This document shows positions 51,320 to 63,149 of a stretch of 64,000 nt of DNA, piece by piece. A program made the translations under genes and the position numbers. The stretch's first letter is position 1. Every line of letters begins with the position of its first letter. The DNA comes from Membranipora membranacea (taxonomy: Eukaryota; Bryozoa; Gymnolaemata; Cheilostomatida; Membraniporidae): NCBI GenBank assembly GCA_914767715.1, contig OU612071.1:21077681-21141680 (forward strand), given 5' to 3'. The notes beneath the pieces were generated by a model that made no database searches, was not told where the DNA came from, and saw only the letters and a list, made by a program, of their open reading frames with translations.

Positions 51320-52470
51320 TTATTATGTACATGTAGGCTGGTTAGGTACAGAACTCTCATCCATGTTGTTTGCTGCTGAGATCTAAGATAAACCAGTTTA
51401 TTAGAAGGACGCTGTCTATGTTCTTTTATCTATCTGAGGCAGATGAACCATAGGCCCTACTTGTTTATTGTGCCACAGACCAATCTGTCCTGCGGTTTTG
51501 AAAACTGTTTGAATCCCCTTCTTACTTTGACCTGTTCTGCTGTTTTGCAGATCTCGGTTGCAGGCCTACTTCAAGGAGACTGGATATTCAGGTCTGATAA
51601 GTCGGTTGACTATTGAGATGTGACAGACCCCCCCCCCCAGGTTATTATGTAAAATTTACTTCCTCTGTTTCTTGATCAGTTGTTAACAAGACCCGCAATG
51701 ACCTGTGAGTTTTGTGTTCAGTTTACACAATTAATAATGTTACTAGGCGATATCTTAGCTTTTCTAAGATTGCTATGTGTTTTTTTCTGCGCTTAAATCT
51801 ATGAAAAAACTCATATTAAAAACCTGGATTACTCATAGCCTATGTATCCTAGCAAAAATGACAATAATATGGTGTATAGCTTGAAGGATGGACATTTCAG
51901 AAAAGTTGTAAATCAGTCTTTAGGATAAATACAGAATGAATTATGACCTATCAAAGGTGGATATGCCTGCATGACAAAACTCCATTGTAACTTTTATAAA
52001 TACTGAAATTGGCAGGTGGTCAGACTGATGAATTTCCCCCCACTGGATAAAAACCGCAGGCACTATAACGATCATTGAAGTGTCCCCTCTGTATATCCTT
52101 ACTCTGCGTTATAATGTGGGCTGGTTAGGTACAAATGTCTTATGCTTGTTTATTAGATTATCTATTCATGAAATTTGCCTTATATAGTTAAACCAGAGAC
52201 TATAGATACATCTATAGTCTCTGGTTAAACATTGAAGGCAGATGAACCATGTCTTGCGGTTTTGTGAACTGTTTGAATCACATTTGACTTCGACCCATTA
52301 TGTTGTTTCGTAGATCTGAGTGGCAGGCCCAGGTGGACTGTATATTCAGGTCTGATGTGTTCAGTTCAACTTTGAGATATGACAGACTGAAGGTTATTAT
52401 GTAACATTTACTTCTGCTGCTTCATGATCAGCGATGATGACAAGGACTACAATGACATGTGAGTTTTTTT
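51320..52470. repeat. Diverged direct repeat pair, about 400 bp each
   Basis: About 51330-51735 and 52110-52470 share landmarks in order: GGCTGGTTAGGTACA, GCAGATGAACCAT, TTGCGGTTTT with AACTGTTTGAATC, TGTATATTCAGGTCTGAT or its variant, GACAGAC, GGTTATTATGTAA and AATGACMTGTGAGTTTT. No protein is apparent. This is probably an old tandem duplication or two copies of one repeat family. Confidence 0.75.
52187..52230. repeat. Long hairpin, 21-bp arms with a 2-base loop
   Basis: GTTAAACCAGAGACTATAGAT and its near-perfect complement (one mismatch) are separated by AC. It sits inside the second member of the 51.3/52.1 kb repeat pair and is absent from the first. The loop is too short for a normal microRNA precursor. 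Confidence 0.85.
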
Positions 52471-52510
52471 CTGTTCAGTTTTATCTAAACACAATTAACA
52501 GTTTTTAGTC

Positions 52511-52986
52511 CGGTGGCAGCCTACGCAAAATGTGGCTAGAAATGCAACTTCATTTATTATTTTGGGTGGAAAGGGTTTGAGAGTCATTTCTGGTAGAGAT
52601 TTTTGTGCTGATCGCAATGGTATTGTTGTACCTCACACAAGGTTGCACAAAAACGCTGCAGGCAAAAGGGAAAGTGATCAAAAAATCATGATCTGATTTC
52701 AGCACATTCAAAATCTGAACGAGCATGTCATAATAACTGGAACTTTTCAAGTTTCTGCTGTCAAGAATAGTTGAGATTCGCCCAACAACGGTTGCAATAC
52801 CCATTGTATCACCTATAGATAACCATCGTTGAAGCAAAACTACTTTTTCAGTATTGCTGTCGCCTCGAAAACTGGCTTTGGATGTTCTTAGAGATCTGAA
52901 TTCTTATGGTGGTTAGAAACAACTTTCAGACCTTATCCACCCGAAATAATAGTTGAAAGTGACAAGATAGGAGGGAGCTGCCACCG
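52511..52986. other. Possible small element bounded by CGGTGGCAGC inverted ends
   Basis: A perfect 10-bp inverted pair, CGGTGGCAGC and GCTGCCACCG, encloses 476 bp with a 95-codon minus-strand ORF (52550-52837) of unknown kind. No target duplication is clear, and a 10-bp match at this distance can occur by chance in a window this long. Confidence 0.25.
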
Positions 52987-52989
52987 AAT

Positions 52990-54398
52990 TATTTACTGAG
53001 CATGATATTTTACTACAACAAAAGCGCGGAAATGTTTTTGTCTGTGAACTCACCGAGTCTTGTCAAGTTCACTGAGTTGAAACTCATGTTTATTTTCACC
53101 TAGTTAGGATGTTAAAGAGTTAAAATCATAAAAATGATTATTCCCCGTTTATTGTCACCAGCAGCCTAATTGTGTAAATCTGATATTCTTCGTATCACTG
53201 CTTGATGAGGCGGCAGTAATAAATGTTGAGGATGAAGGATTTTAATTTAATTGAGAGTTCTCAGGGCTGTGTGTAGAAAAGTTATTCCAGGATATAATCA
53301 AGGTTTATCTTGTTTTTGCATCTGCTCACTCACAACGATGAATCACAAAGATCAATAACATGAATCCGTAAGACTTACATAGACTTTCCTGTGACTCGCA
53401 AGCAGGAGTTGCGTTGTTGAATGCTAAAATCTTTTTTATTTTAAAGCCCTTTGAGTTCCCGGCTGCTGTGAGAGAGTAATTTTGAAACAATTCCATGGCA
53501 GAGCAGCCATTGGTTGTCAGAAATTTACAACTCAATAATTGTTGCTCAATTCCTTGGTTAGTCTTCAAATGGCACAAAAACATGGTTATTATAACAATAG
53601 ATTGATTTATTTACAGACATGTCTGGTATGGACTATAGAGGTTCAGTTAGGGACATCACGGCCGGCCGAGTAAATAAAACTATTGAGAAGTGTAGCCGCT
53701 CATAGGGGTAATACCTCTATGTCTTCAGGTGAGTGCTTCACTCCAAAATTATCTCACATCTGCAGCTCAAAAGTATGGAGATCATAAATTTAAAAGCACA
53801 GAAGACTGGCTTGATTTTCCAACTATGATCATGTTCAAATTTAGTTTCAGTCTTTCCTTTGCCATTTTCTATGGCTGTCAGTGCACTTATAGGGAGTGCC
53901 AGTATAACCAAATGGACCACTTTGCTGTAAATGCTTACAATATTCTGATACAATAGCTGACAGGTGCTTTGACTAAACTACAGCAAGAACAAATTTGATC
54001 TTGTTTATGACATTTCACTTGAATGATGTTAGAAGTTGCGCCCACTTAAAATAGTGGAAGACAACTTCTACTTTTTGATTAAACTTTTTACTGCGAGTGT
54101 TGTAATTTCATTGCAGGAGTGTTGTCATATCTTATAACCTTAACAGGACGTGGTTCTTTATAATAATAGAACTTTTTCATTGTTCTGTTTTCTCTTTTGC
54201 AGATTGAGACTGTGTTAAGTAGTCCACAATGAGCTATTTAGTTGGAATACTGATCACGGAAGTTCTACATCGTCCATAGGTCACAGATCATGGGATATCC
54301 ATTGTACTAGTAGTAAATAAACAATTAGCACCTCTCGCACAATGGAAAGGTAAGTTTGAGCCTGGCACTCTTTCGTCCTCATCCTGCACCCTCCATCT
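52990..54398. other. No gene recognised
   Basis: Several open frames overlap on both strands (for example 53326-53583 and 53729-53956) without motifs or a consistent exon chain. A short ATG ORF at 53620 (start MSGMDYRGSVRDITAG, 28 codons) follows an acceptor-like TTTACAG but cannot be linked to anything. Confidence 0.3.
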
Positions 54399-54800
54399 CC
54401 TGCCCAGCAAACACAAAATGTTATGAAAATCTTCTGATAACGTTATCATAACAGTAGTGCTCCTCGTGATAACGTCGTGCAACAACATCAAAATAGCAAA
54501 ATGTATAGATATTTTTATTGCCGTGATAATAGTTTGGAACGATGTTTTTCAAAATGTTTTCATAACAGTTTCACGATGAAATTTTTTTTCATTGAAACCC
54601 CATATTGTGGCGATTCCCTGAGTACATTTTGAGAAACCATCTACATAATGTCTTGATAACAATCCAATTCGTCTTTGCCGAATTCTACTAAAATCACGTT
54701 TTTGCGCGATATTTGGAGAAACAATTTATATAACGTCATCATGACAATCCAATTCGTCGTCGCTGAATTCCATTAAAATTTCCAAATTTAAATGACTTGA
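54399..54800. repeat. Dispersed repeat with recurring AACGTTATCATAAC-type words
   Basis: The segment starts CCCAGCAAACACAAAATG and has many degenerate copies of RATAACGTTATCATAAC or TTTTCATAACAGTT. It looks like a member of an interspersed repeat family with internal subrepeats. It has no coding content. Confidence 0.5.
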
Positions 54801-56128
54801 CGATTTGCACGGCACAGCAATGACAGTAAGACAACAGCCATTGGTTCAGCACTACAACTTTCAAAGCTTTGTTTACCTCACAAGTCTATCAAATCCTCAT
54901 ATTCGTCATTCAATTAGCAAAGAGTGTAGTAATGTTCCAGGTTGTTTAATGATGATTATATACGTGTCATCAACAATTTTGTTTATCTAAAGTAAAAAAT
55001 GAACATTAACGGTGGGGAAAAATAAATTTGGTTAGATAGGCCTATATATTTTCTTACTTTATTGGCTTTCTATGCTGCAGTCATCGCTGTCCCCATAAAG
55101 AGTAAGCTCTGTGATTTTCTTAAAGAAGAGAATAACAACACCTTCTTATTACAGTTGTTTTCCTACAATGCATTTGGTTCAACTCAACCAGTACAATGCT
55201 TTGTATTTTAAGGAGTTGTCTTCCTTGTTCAGAGGTCTGCGCTCAAAGCTCAAAATAGTTATAATGATTCGTTGGATTGAATGGTAACAGAGTCAGATGG
55301 TAAACTCAAAGTAGGGCTCCTAAAATAAAAATCTATCTTCGTTGAACATCGGCTTAGCAATGACCTTTGTTATTTGCTCGCTACTTTTAGTTCTAACAAG
55401 CTGCATACATATTTGTAACTTGTTTAGAGAAACTAGGCTAAGACTTACTTGAAAGACCTTACACAATCTTAAGTCTTTCAATTAAACTTGACTACCTGGA
55501 GCTTGAACTGCAATTAACCTAAAAATGCCAATCGTAAAGTCTGTGTGTCAATTCGTTGTACTGAGCCAGATAGTATGTCTTGACAAGCTTTGTTGGCGCC
55601 CCCTCTCCACCCAACAAAGGTTGTCATGACAGGCTCTTTTTCTTCTTTGTCCCGCGTAGCGTGAAATGCTGCCAAACATGGTTTGAAGCGACTCGCCTCA
55701 TTGTGGTGAAAACAGCCTCTGTGAGGCTCCTGCCTCCGATTGTTTCACAGAATTTTTGCTGCAAGAATAAATATTATGAAAACTGAAAAAAACACAACAT
55801 TTTTATAATGGCATATCTGTATATGTGTCATGAAAGTTAAAAAGTCTGTTTTTTCCCTCCAGGCCCCCATGTAGCCGGTCTGCCGATATGGTGGACATTC
55901 TGAAATTCGCCTCCTCTTTGCTGTTATGGTTAATAAGAGCAAACTAATTCGAGCACAGTCTTGATTCATATCAGATGTAGGTCATGTGCTGCAGAATTCT
56001 TTGACCCCTTGAACTCCAGGCCAAATCTAGCCACCCTTTTACAAATCTACCTATTTTTGCAGCATGTTTGCTACCCAAAATTTTTGATATTGCAAATTAA
56101 AATACTGATTAACCACTGGTCTACTTAC
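54801..56128. other. No gene recognised
   Basis: AT-rich noncoding sequence. ORFs at 55580-55786 and 55745-55969 are on opposite strands, overlap, and show no motifs. Confidence 0.3.
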
Positions 56129-56301
56129 AAACTGCTGATACTTGGTATCATCCTCTTTGAGTTGCTCGTTGAAAAGAGATTCCAGAGGGCTCTCAATTAT
56201 GTCGAGTATGTTTTTCTCGACTGCAGAGGAACTGCCACTCTCTCCTCTCTCAAGGTGTCTTATTATCTTGCTGACCTTCATATCAAGGTTTGTCAGTAAC
56301 C
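56129..56301 (-). CDS. Putative exon of an unrecognised minus-strand gene (helical/coiled-coil-like)
   Basis: Between an acceptor (CTATAG|GG) at 56301 and a donor (TTT|GTAAGT) at 56129 lie 173 coding bases. They include LLTNLDMKVSKIIRHLERGE and SPLESLFNEQLKEDDTKYQQ. The peptide is charged and heptad-like. It needs an incoming phase of 1, which the 56-base exon at 56649-56704 can supply (SNQKIE then R/LLTNLDM). The family is not recognised. Confidence 0.45.
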
Positions 56302-56648
56302 CTATAGAAGAAAAATCAAAATCCAATCGACCAATTATTCACAAAGTTTTTTTCAGCGTTACAACCAAAGACAAAGTTTTTGTTTCGTAATGAATATATT
56401 TGGGTACTTTGTCCTGTATAAGAGAAAAGACTGTGGATGAATTACTTTGCCTGAATGTGTTGGTGTTGTGACAGCCTAATAAGGCAAGAAACTGGCCTTA
56501 GCTGAACTAAGTTTGTATAATTTCTATATACCTAAACCAAGTCAGAATCTTCTCCTTGACAAACAGATAAAAAAGTGTATTATTTAGATCGAAATGGTCG
56601 CTGCCGTCAGGGAGTATTAATCTATTTATCAACATTCAAATAACTCAC

Positions 56649-56704
56649 TTTCAATTTTCTGATTTGAGGTTTCCCCCAACTCCACACATCTTGTGAATAC
56701 CCAT
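56649..56704 (-). CDS. Putative 56-base exon linked to the 56.1-kb exon
   Basis: It is flanked by an acceptor (TTTTTATTGTAG) and a donor (GTGAGT). In the one frame without a stop that also fits the next exon it reads WVFTRCVELGETSNQKIE, entering in phase 2 and leaving in phase 1. Its support is good splice signals and phase compatibility only. Confidence 0.35.
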
Positions 56705-57001
56705 CTACAATAAAAATTTGGAATTAAAATATCATAGTATTCCATTAAATGTTAAAAATTCCTTTTCAAGGTTCAATACAGTTCAATCAGGAGTTGTCCA
56801 CCACTTTGACTGAGCTGTGAATTGGTGTTAAGTAATGCAGGTGCTGTAATAGCCCACTTCCACGCTCTAAGTTGAGGCGGTGTTGGGAAATTCTTCCTCA
56901 TCAGGATAGCCAGCATGGGCTTGGCTTATATATTGAGTGGAGAGTGTCTATGGCGTGGCGAATTGCTTTATCGATGTTATTAGTAGCTACTGAGTTTGCT
57001 G

Positions 57002-57517
57002 TTATAGGATTGGAGCGAGTAGTTTCACCTGCTGGTAGACATAGAATACCAGGTTGAGATTCTCCGACAGGTTCATTGCTCTAGTGTACATGCCACCGCT
57101 CTTCCTACATACTGCATACATGAAGGGTGTGCAGTTCTTTTCGTTCTGATGGTCAGCCAGCATCTGATTATTATAATGGGAAGACCCACATCCACAGACA
57201 TGGGTTATAAAGTGTGAGCTGATGTGGTATCTCTGTCCGGTTCTTGTTCGGGACACAAGTGTGCAAATTTTGCATCCATTATCTCTCCGATCTTTAATCA
57301 GGCTATCTACTCTTCGTCTGGTTTGTGGAGAGACAAAGTCTATTGTTCCGGGTGACAACTCATGTTGCTGTTGTGGAGTAGTCACTCTTTTCCGTTTGGG
57401 GTGGATCTCACCCTCTTCGATGTCTGTCACTTGATCTTCCTTGTTGCATACAGATGATCTACATACTCCCCTAGAGAAACTGGTAGCAGTTGGCAGCATT
57501 GATAAACCACAAAACCC
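57002..57517 (-). CDS. Putative Cys/His-rich exon, unrecognised protein
   Basis: Open from a likely acceptor (TTTTTAG) at 57517 to a stop at 57002. There is a basic stretch (HPKRKRV), then a helix-like SPQTRRRVDSLIKDRR. A Cys/His cluster follows: CKIC, HISSH, HFITHVCGCG, then ADHQNEKNC about 20 residues later. This could be one or two zinc-binding units of C2H2 or C2HC type, but the spacing is not classic. The true 3' splice point is unclear; donors at 57023 (CAG|GTGAAA) and about 57042 (CTG|GTATTC) are in phase 0, not the phase required by the 56.65-kb exon. A second open frame overlaps its 3' end down to about 56900. Confidence 0.45.
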   Translation of the reverse strand, partial: GFCGLSMLPTATSFSRGVCRSSVCNKEDQVTDIEEGEIHPKRKRVTTPQQQHELSPGTIDFVSPQTRRRVDSLIKDRRDNGCKICTLVSRTRTGQRYHISSHFITHVCGCGSSHYNNQMLADHQNEKNCTPFMYAVCRKSGGMYTRAMNLSENLNLVFYVYQQVKLLAPIL

Positions 57518-57587
57518 CTAAAAACAAAACTTATTGATTTCAACAACGAAGCAAGTAAATTGACTTTACATGAGTGATACATGAATA

Positions 57588-57935
57588 TTAAAAAGAAAAA
57601 TAATGAATTCCCCCTACAGGCGTCGCATGTCTCATCGGGCTCTTTTTCACTGTCTCAACCCTTGTATACACATCATAAAGATTTGATGTGGTTATGTACC
57701 CTTTTATGCCCTGACACAATTGAGGGATGCTGCTTTGACCTATAATTAGCCTCTCCATACTTTTTGTGTCATCATTGCTTAACGCCGGCTTCGCTATCAG
57801 ATCCATGGCGTCTTTTGCTAGCATCTCAATCTTAGCAGATATTGGTAGCTCTGACTTTTCTGTCATCATTAAAATAAAATTTTTCAATGTGTTTATCTGT
57901 ACTGAGTTATCATGCATGTAAAAACAATAGCACAT
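57588..57935 (-). CDS. Putative exon upstream of the Cys/His-rich exon
   Basis: A 115-codon open stretch that is helix-rich and charged: KSELPISAKIEMLAKDAMDL, SNDDTKSMERLIIGQ, then NLYDVYTRVETVKKSPMRHA. Splice borders are not certain. The last block recurs in diverged form at about 60280-60345 (KLHGVYTWVETLKEILIKHA), which supports a real coding past because the protein is better kept than the DNA. Family unknown. Confidence 0.4.
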   Translation of the reverse strand: MCYCFYMHDNSVQINTLKNFILMMTEKSELPISAKIEMLAKDAMDLIAKPALSNDDTKSMERLIIGQSSIPQLCQGIKGYITTSNLYDVYTRVETVKKSPMRHATPVGGIHYFSF

Positions 57936-57978
57936 GCTAGAAGATAACCCATGATATCGTTGTTTTCCCCAGGAGGAG

Positions 57979-58185
57979 TCACCTCTTATTTAAAACCGGG
58001 CGCAGAAAAGTGCCAGATGTTGTGTATGGTTCAGACAAGAAGCATTTTTCGTTAATATTTGATTTAGATTGACTTAAATGCCAAAGAGTTCGACTTGGAA
58101 AATGGAGCCACCCTTGAAGGAACCACTTCACCCACTTCTTGTTGGCTCTTTTTCTTGAAATCTTTTTTTTTTCCACATAAGTCAT
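57979..58185 (-). CDS. Putative N-terminal ORF of the unrecognised minus-strand gene
   Basis: An ATG-started 68-codon ORF, strongly basic at its start (VEKKKISRKRANKKWVKWFL). It sits just downstream on the minus strand of a sequence block that recurs at 63.15-63.48 kb. It might be the first exon of the gene whose later parts lie at 57.9-56.1 kb. No family is recognised, and a chance ORF is possible. Confidence 0.25.
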   Translation of the reverse strand: MTYVEKKKISRKRANKKWVKWFLQGWLHFPSRTLWHLSQSKSNINEKCFLSEPYTTSGTFLRPVLNKR

Positions 58186-58460
58186 CTTTTTTCTGAATGC
58201 ACTGAGGCCAGGCTATAATGAACCATGAAGTTTTTTTTTGTCATCATGTCAGTGGCTCTTGATTAATCAGCGGACAGTCTCCTCTCGCGCATGAAGAGTA
58301 AGTCAAATGATTCATTAACGTTCTGTACGGAAATAACAGTTTCCCTTGACTGTGAATAGGTATCATCACTAATGTGGCTTGATTTATTTTTATATTGTCG
58401 GTCAAATTGTTAGTCTCTTAAACCAGAGATGGATGCACAACTTACAGTGTTAATCATAAA
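58150..58460 (-). repeat. Diverged repeat shared with 63.15-63.48 kb
   Basis: The same order of landmarks occurs in both places on the plus strand: TTTTTTCTGAATSCACTG, GAGGCCAG, a long T-run, CCTCTC, CATGAARA-TAAGT, GATTCATYAACRTTC, TACGGAAAT, CTTGACTG, AGGTATCATCA, AATGTGGC, TAGTCTCTT and GATGCACAACTTACA. It may be the 5' flank of a duplicated gene or an interspersed element. Confidence 0.75.
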
Positions 58461-59820
58461 TGTTGCATGCAAATTGCACTATTCCATAAAATCACAAGTA
58501 GAGGCAGCAAATGAGCAGCATTTAAAAATTTAATTAGTCGGTTATTTAAATGATATATTTGTATCGGACCGAGAATTAGTTTCTTTATTGTACCCTGAAA
58601 AAAAGGTAAATGCAACAATCAAAGAAAGTAAATAAAAATTGACAAAAAGATAAAAGCCACAAAGGTCACTTCTCGATCTAATAACTGTGTGAGGCATACT
58701 AGTTGATCCATCAGGTTTCTAAAGTGAAAAGTAACAAAAAATAAGTAAAGAAAATTGTCACAATTAACTTCAGTCGCCTTTTCTTACAAAATTATTACAA
58801 GTAATACATAGGTTATAATAGTAAAACAAGTATAATATAACTTTAAACTTACATGTCCTCTTGAAAAGTAAGTACTCTGAATATAATATATACTACATCC
58901 CCCGTAAGTCAGTATTGGAGTGAAAATGAATTGGTAGCTGATAAACTTTGAAGATAAAACTCTCGCTACATTTTTTTGATTGAATGTGCAGAGAGTAAGA
59001 TAACGAGAGAGAAAATGCATCCTGCTTTGACTTGCTTCTCTAAGGTAATGACAATAATATGACTAAGGTAATGACAATAGGAATTCTGCAGCAACCTGAG
59101 TGAGGTAACAACAAATTTGGCCTCATGGTTTTGCTGGCGACAATCCTCACCAGAAAAACTTATTCATACTGTTAGCACAAGGTTGACCCAATACCACAAA
59201 TTTAAACAATTTGTCAAACTTTTAATTGATACTGATAAGACACATAACAATTTACACCTGCAGGTTGCTCTATAACCACACAGCAGATAATAATAATTTG
59301 ATAATAAGAACAGGCTAAAATAATTTTACAGTTTAAGAGAACATCCCAATACAATATTTTAAGTGAGATATTTTTCAACCGTATGGACGGTTTTCCCAAG
59401 TCAATACCTAGAGAATTTCTAAATTCCTGGGTAACAGATGTTATAGAACATACTTACAGTGACGAAGTTGCTGTACACTCTCAATATATCCAAAAGCTTC
59501 GATATTGGAACAATAGCCTTAGCCTGGGTGGCCTATATCGCTAAAAGAGATGAATAAGGCACTTCATATCTTGACTATGACTACTTCTGCGATACACTGA
59601 CTTACTATGGGATTTTGCTTTGGTTTTGTTCCTTTTACCTTTACCATTAATAACAGTTCTAAATCCTTTGATGCATTAATATAATATGTATTATTAATAC
59701 AAACACAGAAAAAACTGTGTTATACCAGTGTAAAATAGTTGCTTCAAAAATTCTATTTCTAGTTCTATTTCCCAACAAAAATTCCTACTAAATTTAATTT
59801 ACTTTCAGGATTGTTCTATT
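58461..59820. other. No gene recognised
   Basis: Very AT-rich sequence with short motif-free ORFs only. Confidence 0.35.
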
Positions 59821-60266
59821 CTAACTAGCTGGAGTTTTCCCTCCTTTGCTTTCCAAGTCCTTCTTAACGGTGTAAATATTTCCATTCAACGGGAAAAGAT
59901 CTTTCAGATATCCAACTTTTATGTGAGAGAGTAGAAGTCTGTCCATGATAGCCGGCAAATTATAAGCACGGCCTCTTGTGGTTATGTTATCGGTAACAAG
60001 CTCCCCATTCTTTCCAATCCTAATACAATCGAGGGATATTGCCATAAGTGGATTTAAAAAATCTAGCTCACCTTTTGCGATCCTGTCTATGGTCTCCTTC
60101 TTAAGTTGATAGTCGTTTGGGAGGGCCTTTGATATACTCAATTCTATGCCATCCATTTCCAGTTTCCGTTTGCTCCTTCTGTTTCGTTTTTTGATATTTA
60201 CATTACTCTCAGCAAGACCCTCGTTTAACACATGTTTTAAAATCTGATTAAAATCTAAATCTATTA
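59821..60266 (-). CDS. Unrecognised ORF, minus strand (about 145 codons)
   Basis: Open from about 60266 (or an acceptor-like AATCAG at 60244) to a TAG at 59821. It has a basic tract (NIKKRNRRSKRKLEMDG), then LPNDYQLKKETIDRIAKGEL, SLDCIRIGKNGELVTDN and LPAIMDRLLLSHIKVGYL. No ATG opens the frame at its upstream end. In the same frame, across one TAG (60268-60270), it continues into a diverged copy of the end of the 57.6-57.9 kb exon. It is therefore either a downstream exon or a paralogous gene broken by a stop. I do not recognise the family. Confidence 0.45.
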
Positions 60267-60279
60267 ACTAGTGCATCGC

Positions 60280-60345
60280 ATGTTTAATCAGGATTTCTTT
60301 CAGTGTCTCAACCCATGTATATACACCATGTAATTTCTCACTGGC
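60280..60345 (-). pseudogene. Diverged copy of the 57.6-kb exon end
   Basis: It reads KLHGVYTWVETLKEILIKHA followed by MH and a stop, against NLYDVYTRVETVKKSPMRHA at 57.6 kb. About half the residues agree. It is short, and the upstream part of the exon is not found beyond a nearby stop. Confidence 0.45.
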
Positions 60346-62160
60346 TTGCTACCTTATATCATAGATAATATATATTGTATGGGCTGTCTTCTCTATAATA
60401 TTAAACTTGTGACACTGAAATCGTTGTAAAAATAATAAACGTGGTGCAATAAATTTAAATTGAGTTAAAAAGGTGTTTTTCATAGATTACTTATTTTGCT
60501 TATAAAAATGTTTTGGATTCAAGTTTAATAGTTCAAAAATTAAAGTGTTATCATCATCACTTAGAATTCAGAGGAATGATTTTCTTTTCAATAGAAATGA
60601 ATTTGAAGCCCCTCATTTGTTTTGAGCAAAATTCTTGTTATGTAATCAGAGTAATGATGCTCTTTGTCAATAAGTAAAAGTAAAAGATTTTCTGGAAAAT
60701 CAAGGGGTGAAATAGTCCTAGCAACATGGACACACAAACATTCACACATATACATAGCTCTTATAATCCTTAATAAATCTAAACCTATTCTTTTCGAGCG
60801 GTCTGGCTTGGCAAAATGTCATCTCCCGCAACCTCAGATTTAGCTCAATTTTGAAAACAGATGGCGCTTTCCAAACATTACTTGTCAATGAGCGAGCAAA
60901 AAACAAAAGCTCAAGTTTGAGTGCATGGTCAACCTTGAACAGAAAAGCTGCAACATGATAACAGGTCTGACTCAACCTGTATGAGGAATTGAAATTAACA
61001 ACAATGATATAAAACCAAGTTTGAAACTATATGACTGATATAACTCACCAAATCATGAACATATTTTGGAATGAAATTAAACAACAAAAATTGTGTCATC
61101 ATTATTACTTGACCATTGTGCCAAATAAAATTAATATGAAAATATTATGATCAAAATAAATAAATATAATCCTTTGCATTCCTTTTGAACGCACTTTTAT
61201 TACTGCTTATCCAGCAACACAGCTGTAGAAGGCAGAGATGAGATCTCCAATTTTCTTTTTAATCTTTGCCCACAGGCCACGGGAATGTCATTGACCCTAT
61301 TGCTTGGAGTGCACTCTGCTTTGAGAAAGCAATATTTATGAGTTTTGCTGAGAGGATTGTAAAACACTTCCTTCAAGCAGCCAGACTAGAAATAACTGTA
61401 TGCGTAGCGGCTCTCTCGGATTAATCGAAGTGCTTTAGTTTTACAGATGCTATGTGGCATAAATTGTTGGTTATTCGTTTCTCACTATCCACGTATAACA
61501 CCGTGAAACTAAAATAATAAGGTTAACATATAACATTTTTGTAAAGGTTTTGAGAATTTTGATATAAAATGAGTCATATAAAACAAATTAATCTTGAGAA
61601 CAGCACAGCTGTAAAACAATTGTAAGACTAAACATTAGATAACAATGGCTCAAAATTAGTGCAAATTATTCTAATCTAATTACGCAAATTACAAATAAAA
61701 ACAGGTTATTCCTGGATTGTGAAATATATTACGACAAAATGATAAAATTTAAATTTACCTTGATTACACCATCCAAGGAGAGGCTATTTAGTGGTTGCTG
61801 CTTATGTTAGGGCAGCTGAGTACAAATGTTGAGATTAAATGAAATATTATTCGTATATGTCGGAATAATATATATAATGTCAGAGAAGTACCAGAATAAT
61901 TCTGATTTTACAATATTTTGTGTCCAGATTTCACATGTTGTAGGTTGTGCTGCTGGAGACGTAATGATGAAAAATTGCCCAAAACTTAGTTAAAAACAAA
62001 ATAAATTGAGTCATTCACTATCAGACCATCTCTGGATTTAGTGCAGTGAAATCATGCAGTGCAGTGTTTTGAAATTGGGGTATTAAAGATGCTAGATAAG
62101 AAGAAGTTTGTTATTGTTTGCAATTAAAATATTGCAATGGTAATTTAGGTCTATCAAAAT
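60346..62160. other. No gene recognised
   Basis: AT-rich DNA. On the minus strand near 61210-61270 a short open stretch reads WAKIKKKIGDLISAF before a stop, but I cannot place it in a gene. Confidence 0.3.
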
Positions 62161-62161
62161 T

Positions 62162-62360
62162 TTTATTTATAGTAGGGTTTGTTCCATACCACAGATCTTA
62201 GATTTATCCACATAGGGACAGTAAACATGGCTGGAAAATCATAATAAAATTTAACTTATTATTCATAGTAGGGTTTGTTATAATCACAGATCTTAGATTT
62301 ATCAACATAGGGACAGTAAACATGCCTGGAAAATCATAATGAAATTTTAAATAATTATTG
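62162..62360. repeat. Tandem duplication, about 106-bp unit, two copies
   Basis: GTAGGGTTTGTT, CACAGATCTTAGATTTATC, ACATAGGGACAGTAAACATG and CTGGAAAATCATAAT occur twice at an offset of 106 bp, with a few differences. Confidence 0.9.
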
Positions 62361-63149
62361 ATAGAACATTACAGTATGCTTTTTCCAGTTTTATACGCAG
62401 TAACAGTTTCACGATTTATTCCAACGCTGCCGTGTTCCCTCATGAACCAATGTATGTCCGAATAAGATACTGCTGGCCACAGTGTCTTTTCATCTAGCTT
62501 ATCTAGTTTTTCAGTTTGACTGGGTCAGTTTACAGCAGACGTTTAGTGTATAGACCTACATAATGTTTCTTATTTGATAGCTTCTTTTCACGTTCGCCCT
62601 CAATTTCAGGAATGTGGTTGTACACCAAGATATAGGCCCTTGAGACTAGTTCTTTCTTAGATACGGAGACTTTATCTCTTCACCTCCGCAAACAAATGTT
62701 CTAAACTCTCCACACTCTACATTTCGATTTTAAGAATGTTTTGTCTTGTCTGCTGTACTGCCCATGGATGATTTTGCCATTTCTATTTAAAAGCTTGTAT
62801 CAAATAATGATCTGTATTTGCTCAAAATCTAACTGTAAATAGATCGCTCTAGTCACAAAAGGAACATCATCTCATCAAGCTATTGACATAGATCAGAGTG
62901 TACAATACACTGGTGCACTCAATAAATTTATCAAGCATACCAAGTTTTTTTGTCCTGCAGATGTGTGAGTCCTAGTGATGAGATATAACATACTTGCAGG
63001 GCTGACCTCTTACCCACCCCAATCCATGTTATTTCTACAAATTTAGTTGAGGCTATGATCACATTGTGTTCTGAAGGAGGAGATAACTCCTAGTTCAAAC
63101 AAGGTACAGAAAACTCCACTCACCCTAACTTTCTCGCTGACTCGCTGAA
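62361..63149. other. No gene recognised
   Basis: AT-rich noncoding sequence between the 106-bp tandem repeat and the diverged repeat. A small palindrome (AGGAGATAACTCCT) lies near 63078-63092. Confidence 0.35.

Noticed and set aside
52187-52230. Hairpin considered as a microRNA precursor
   Set aside because: The arms are about 21 bp with a 2-base loop, too short for Drosha/Dicer-type processing, and there is no flanking stem.
56051-56390. Plus-strand ORFs at 55961-56299 and 56142-56390
   Set aside because: They overlap the better-supported minus-strand exon at 56129-56301 and have no splice context or motif.
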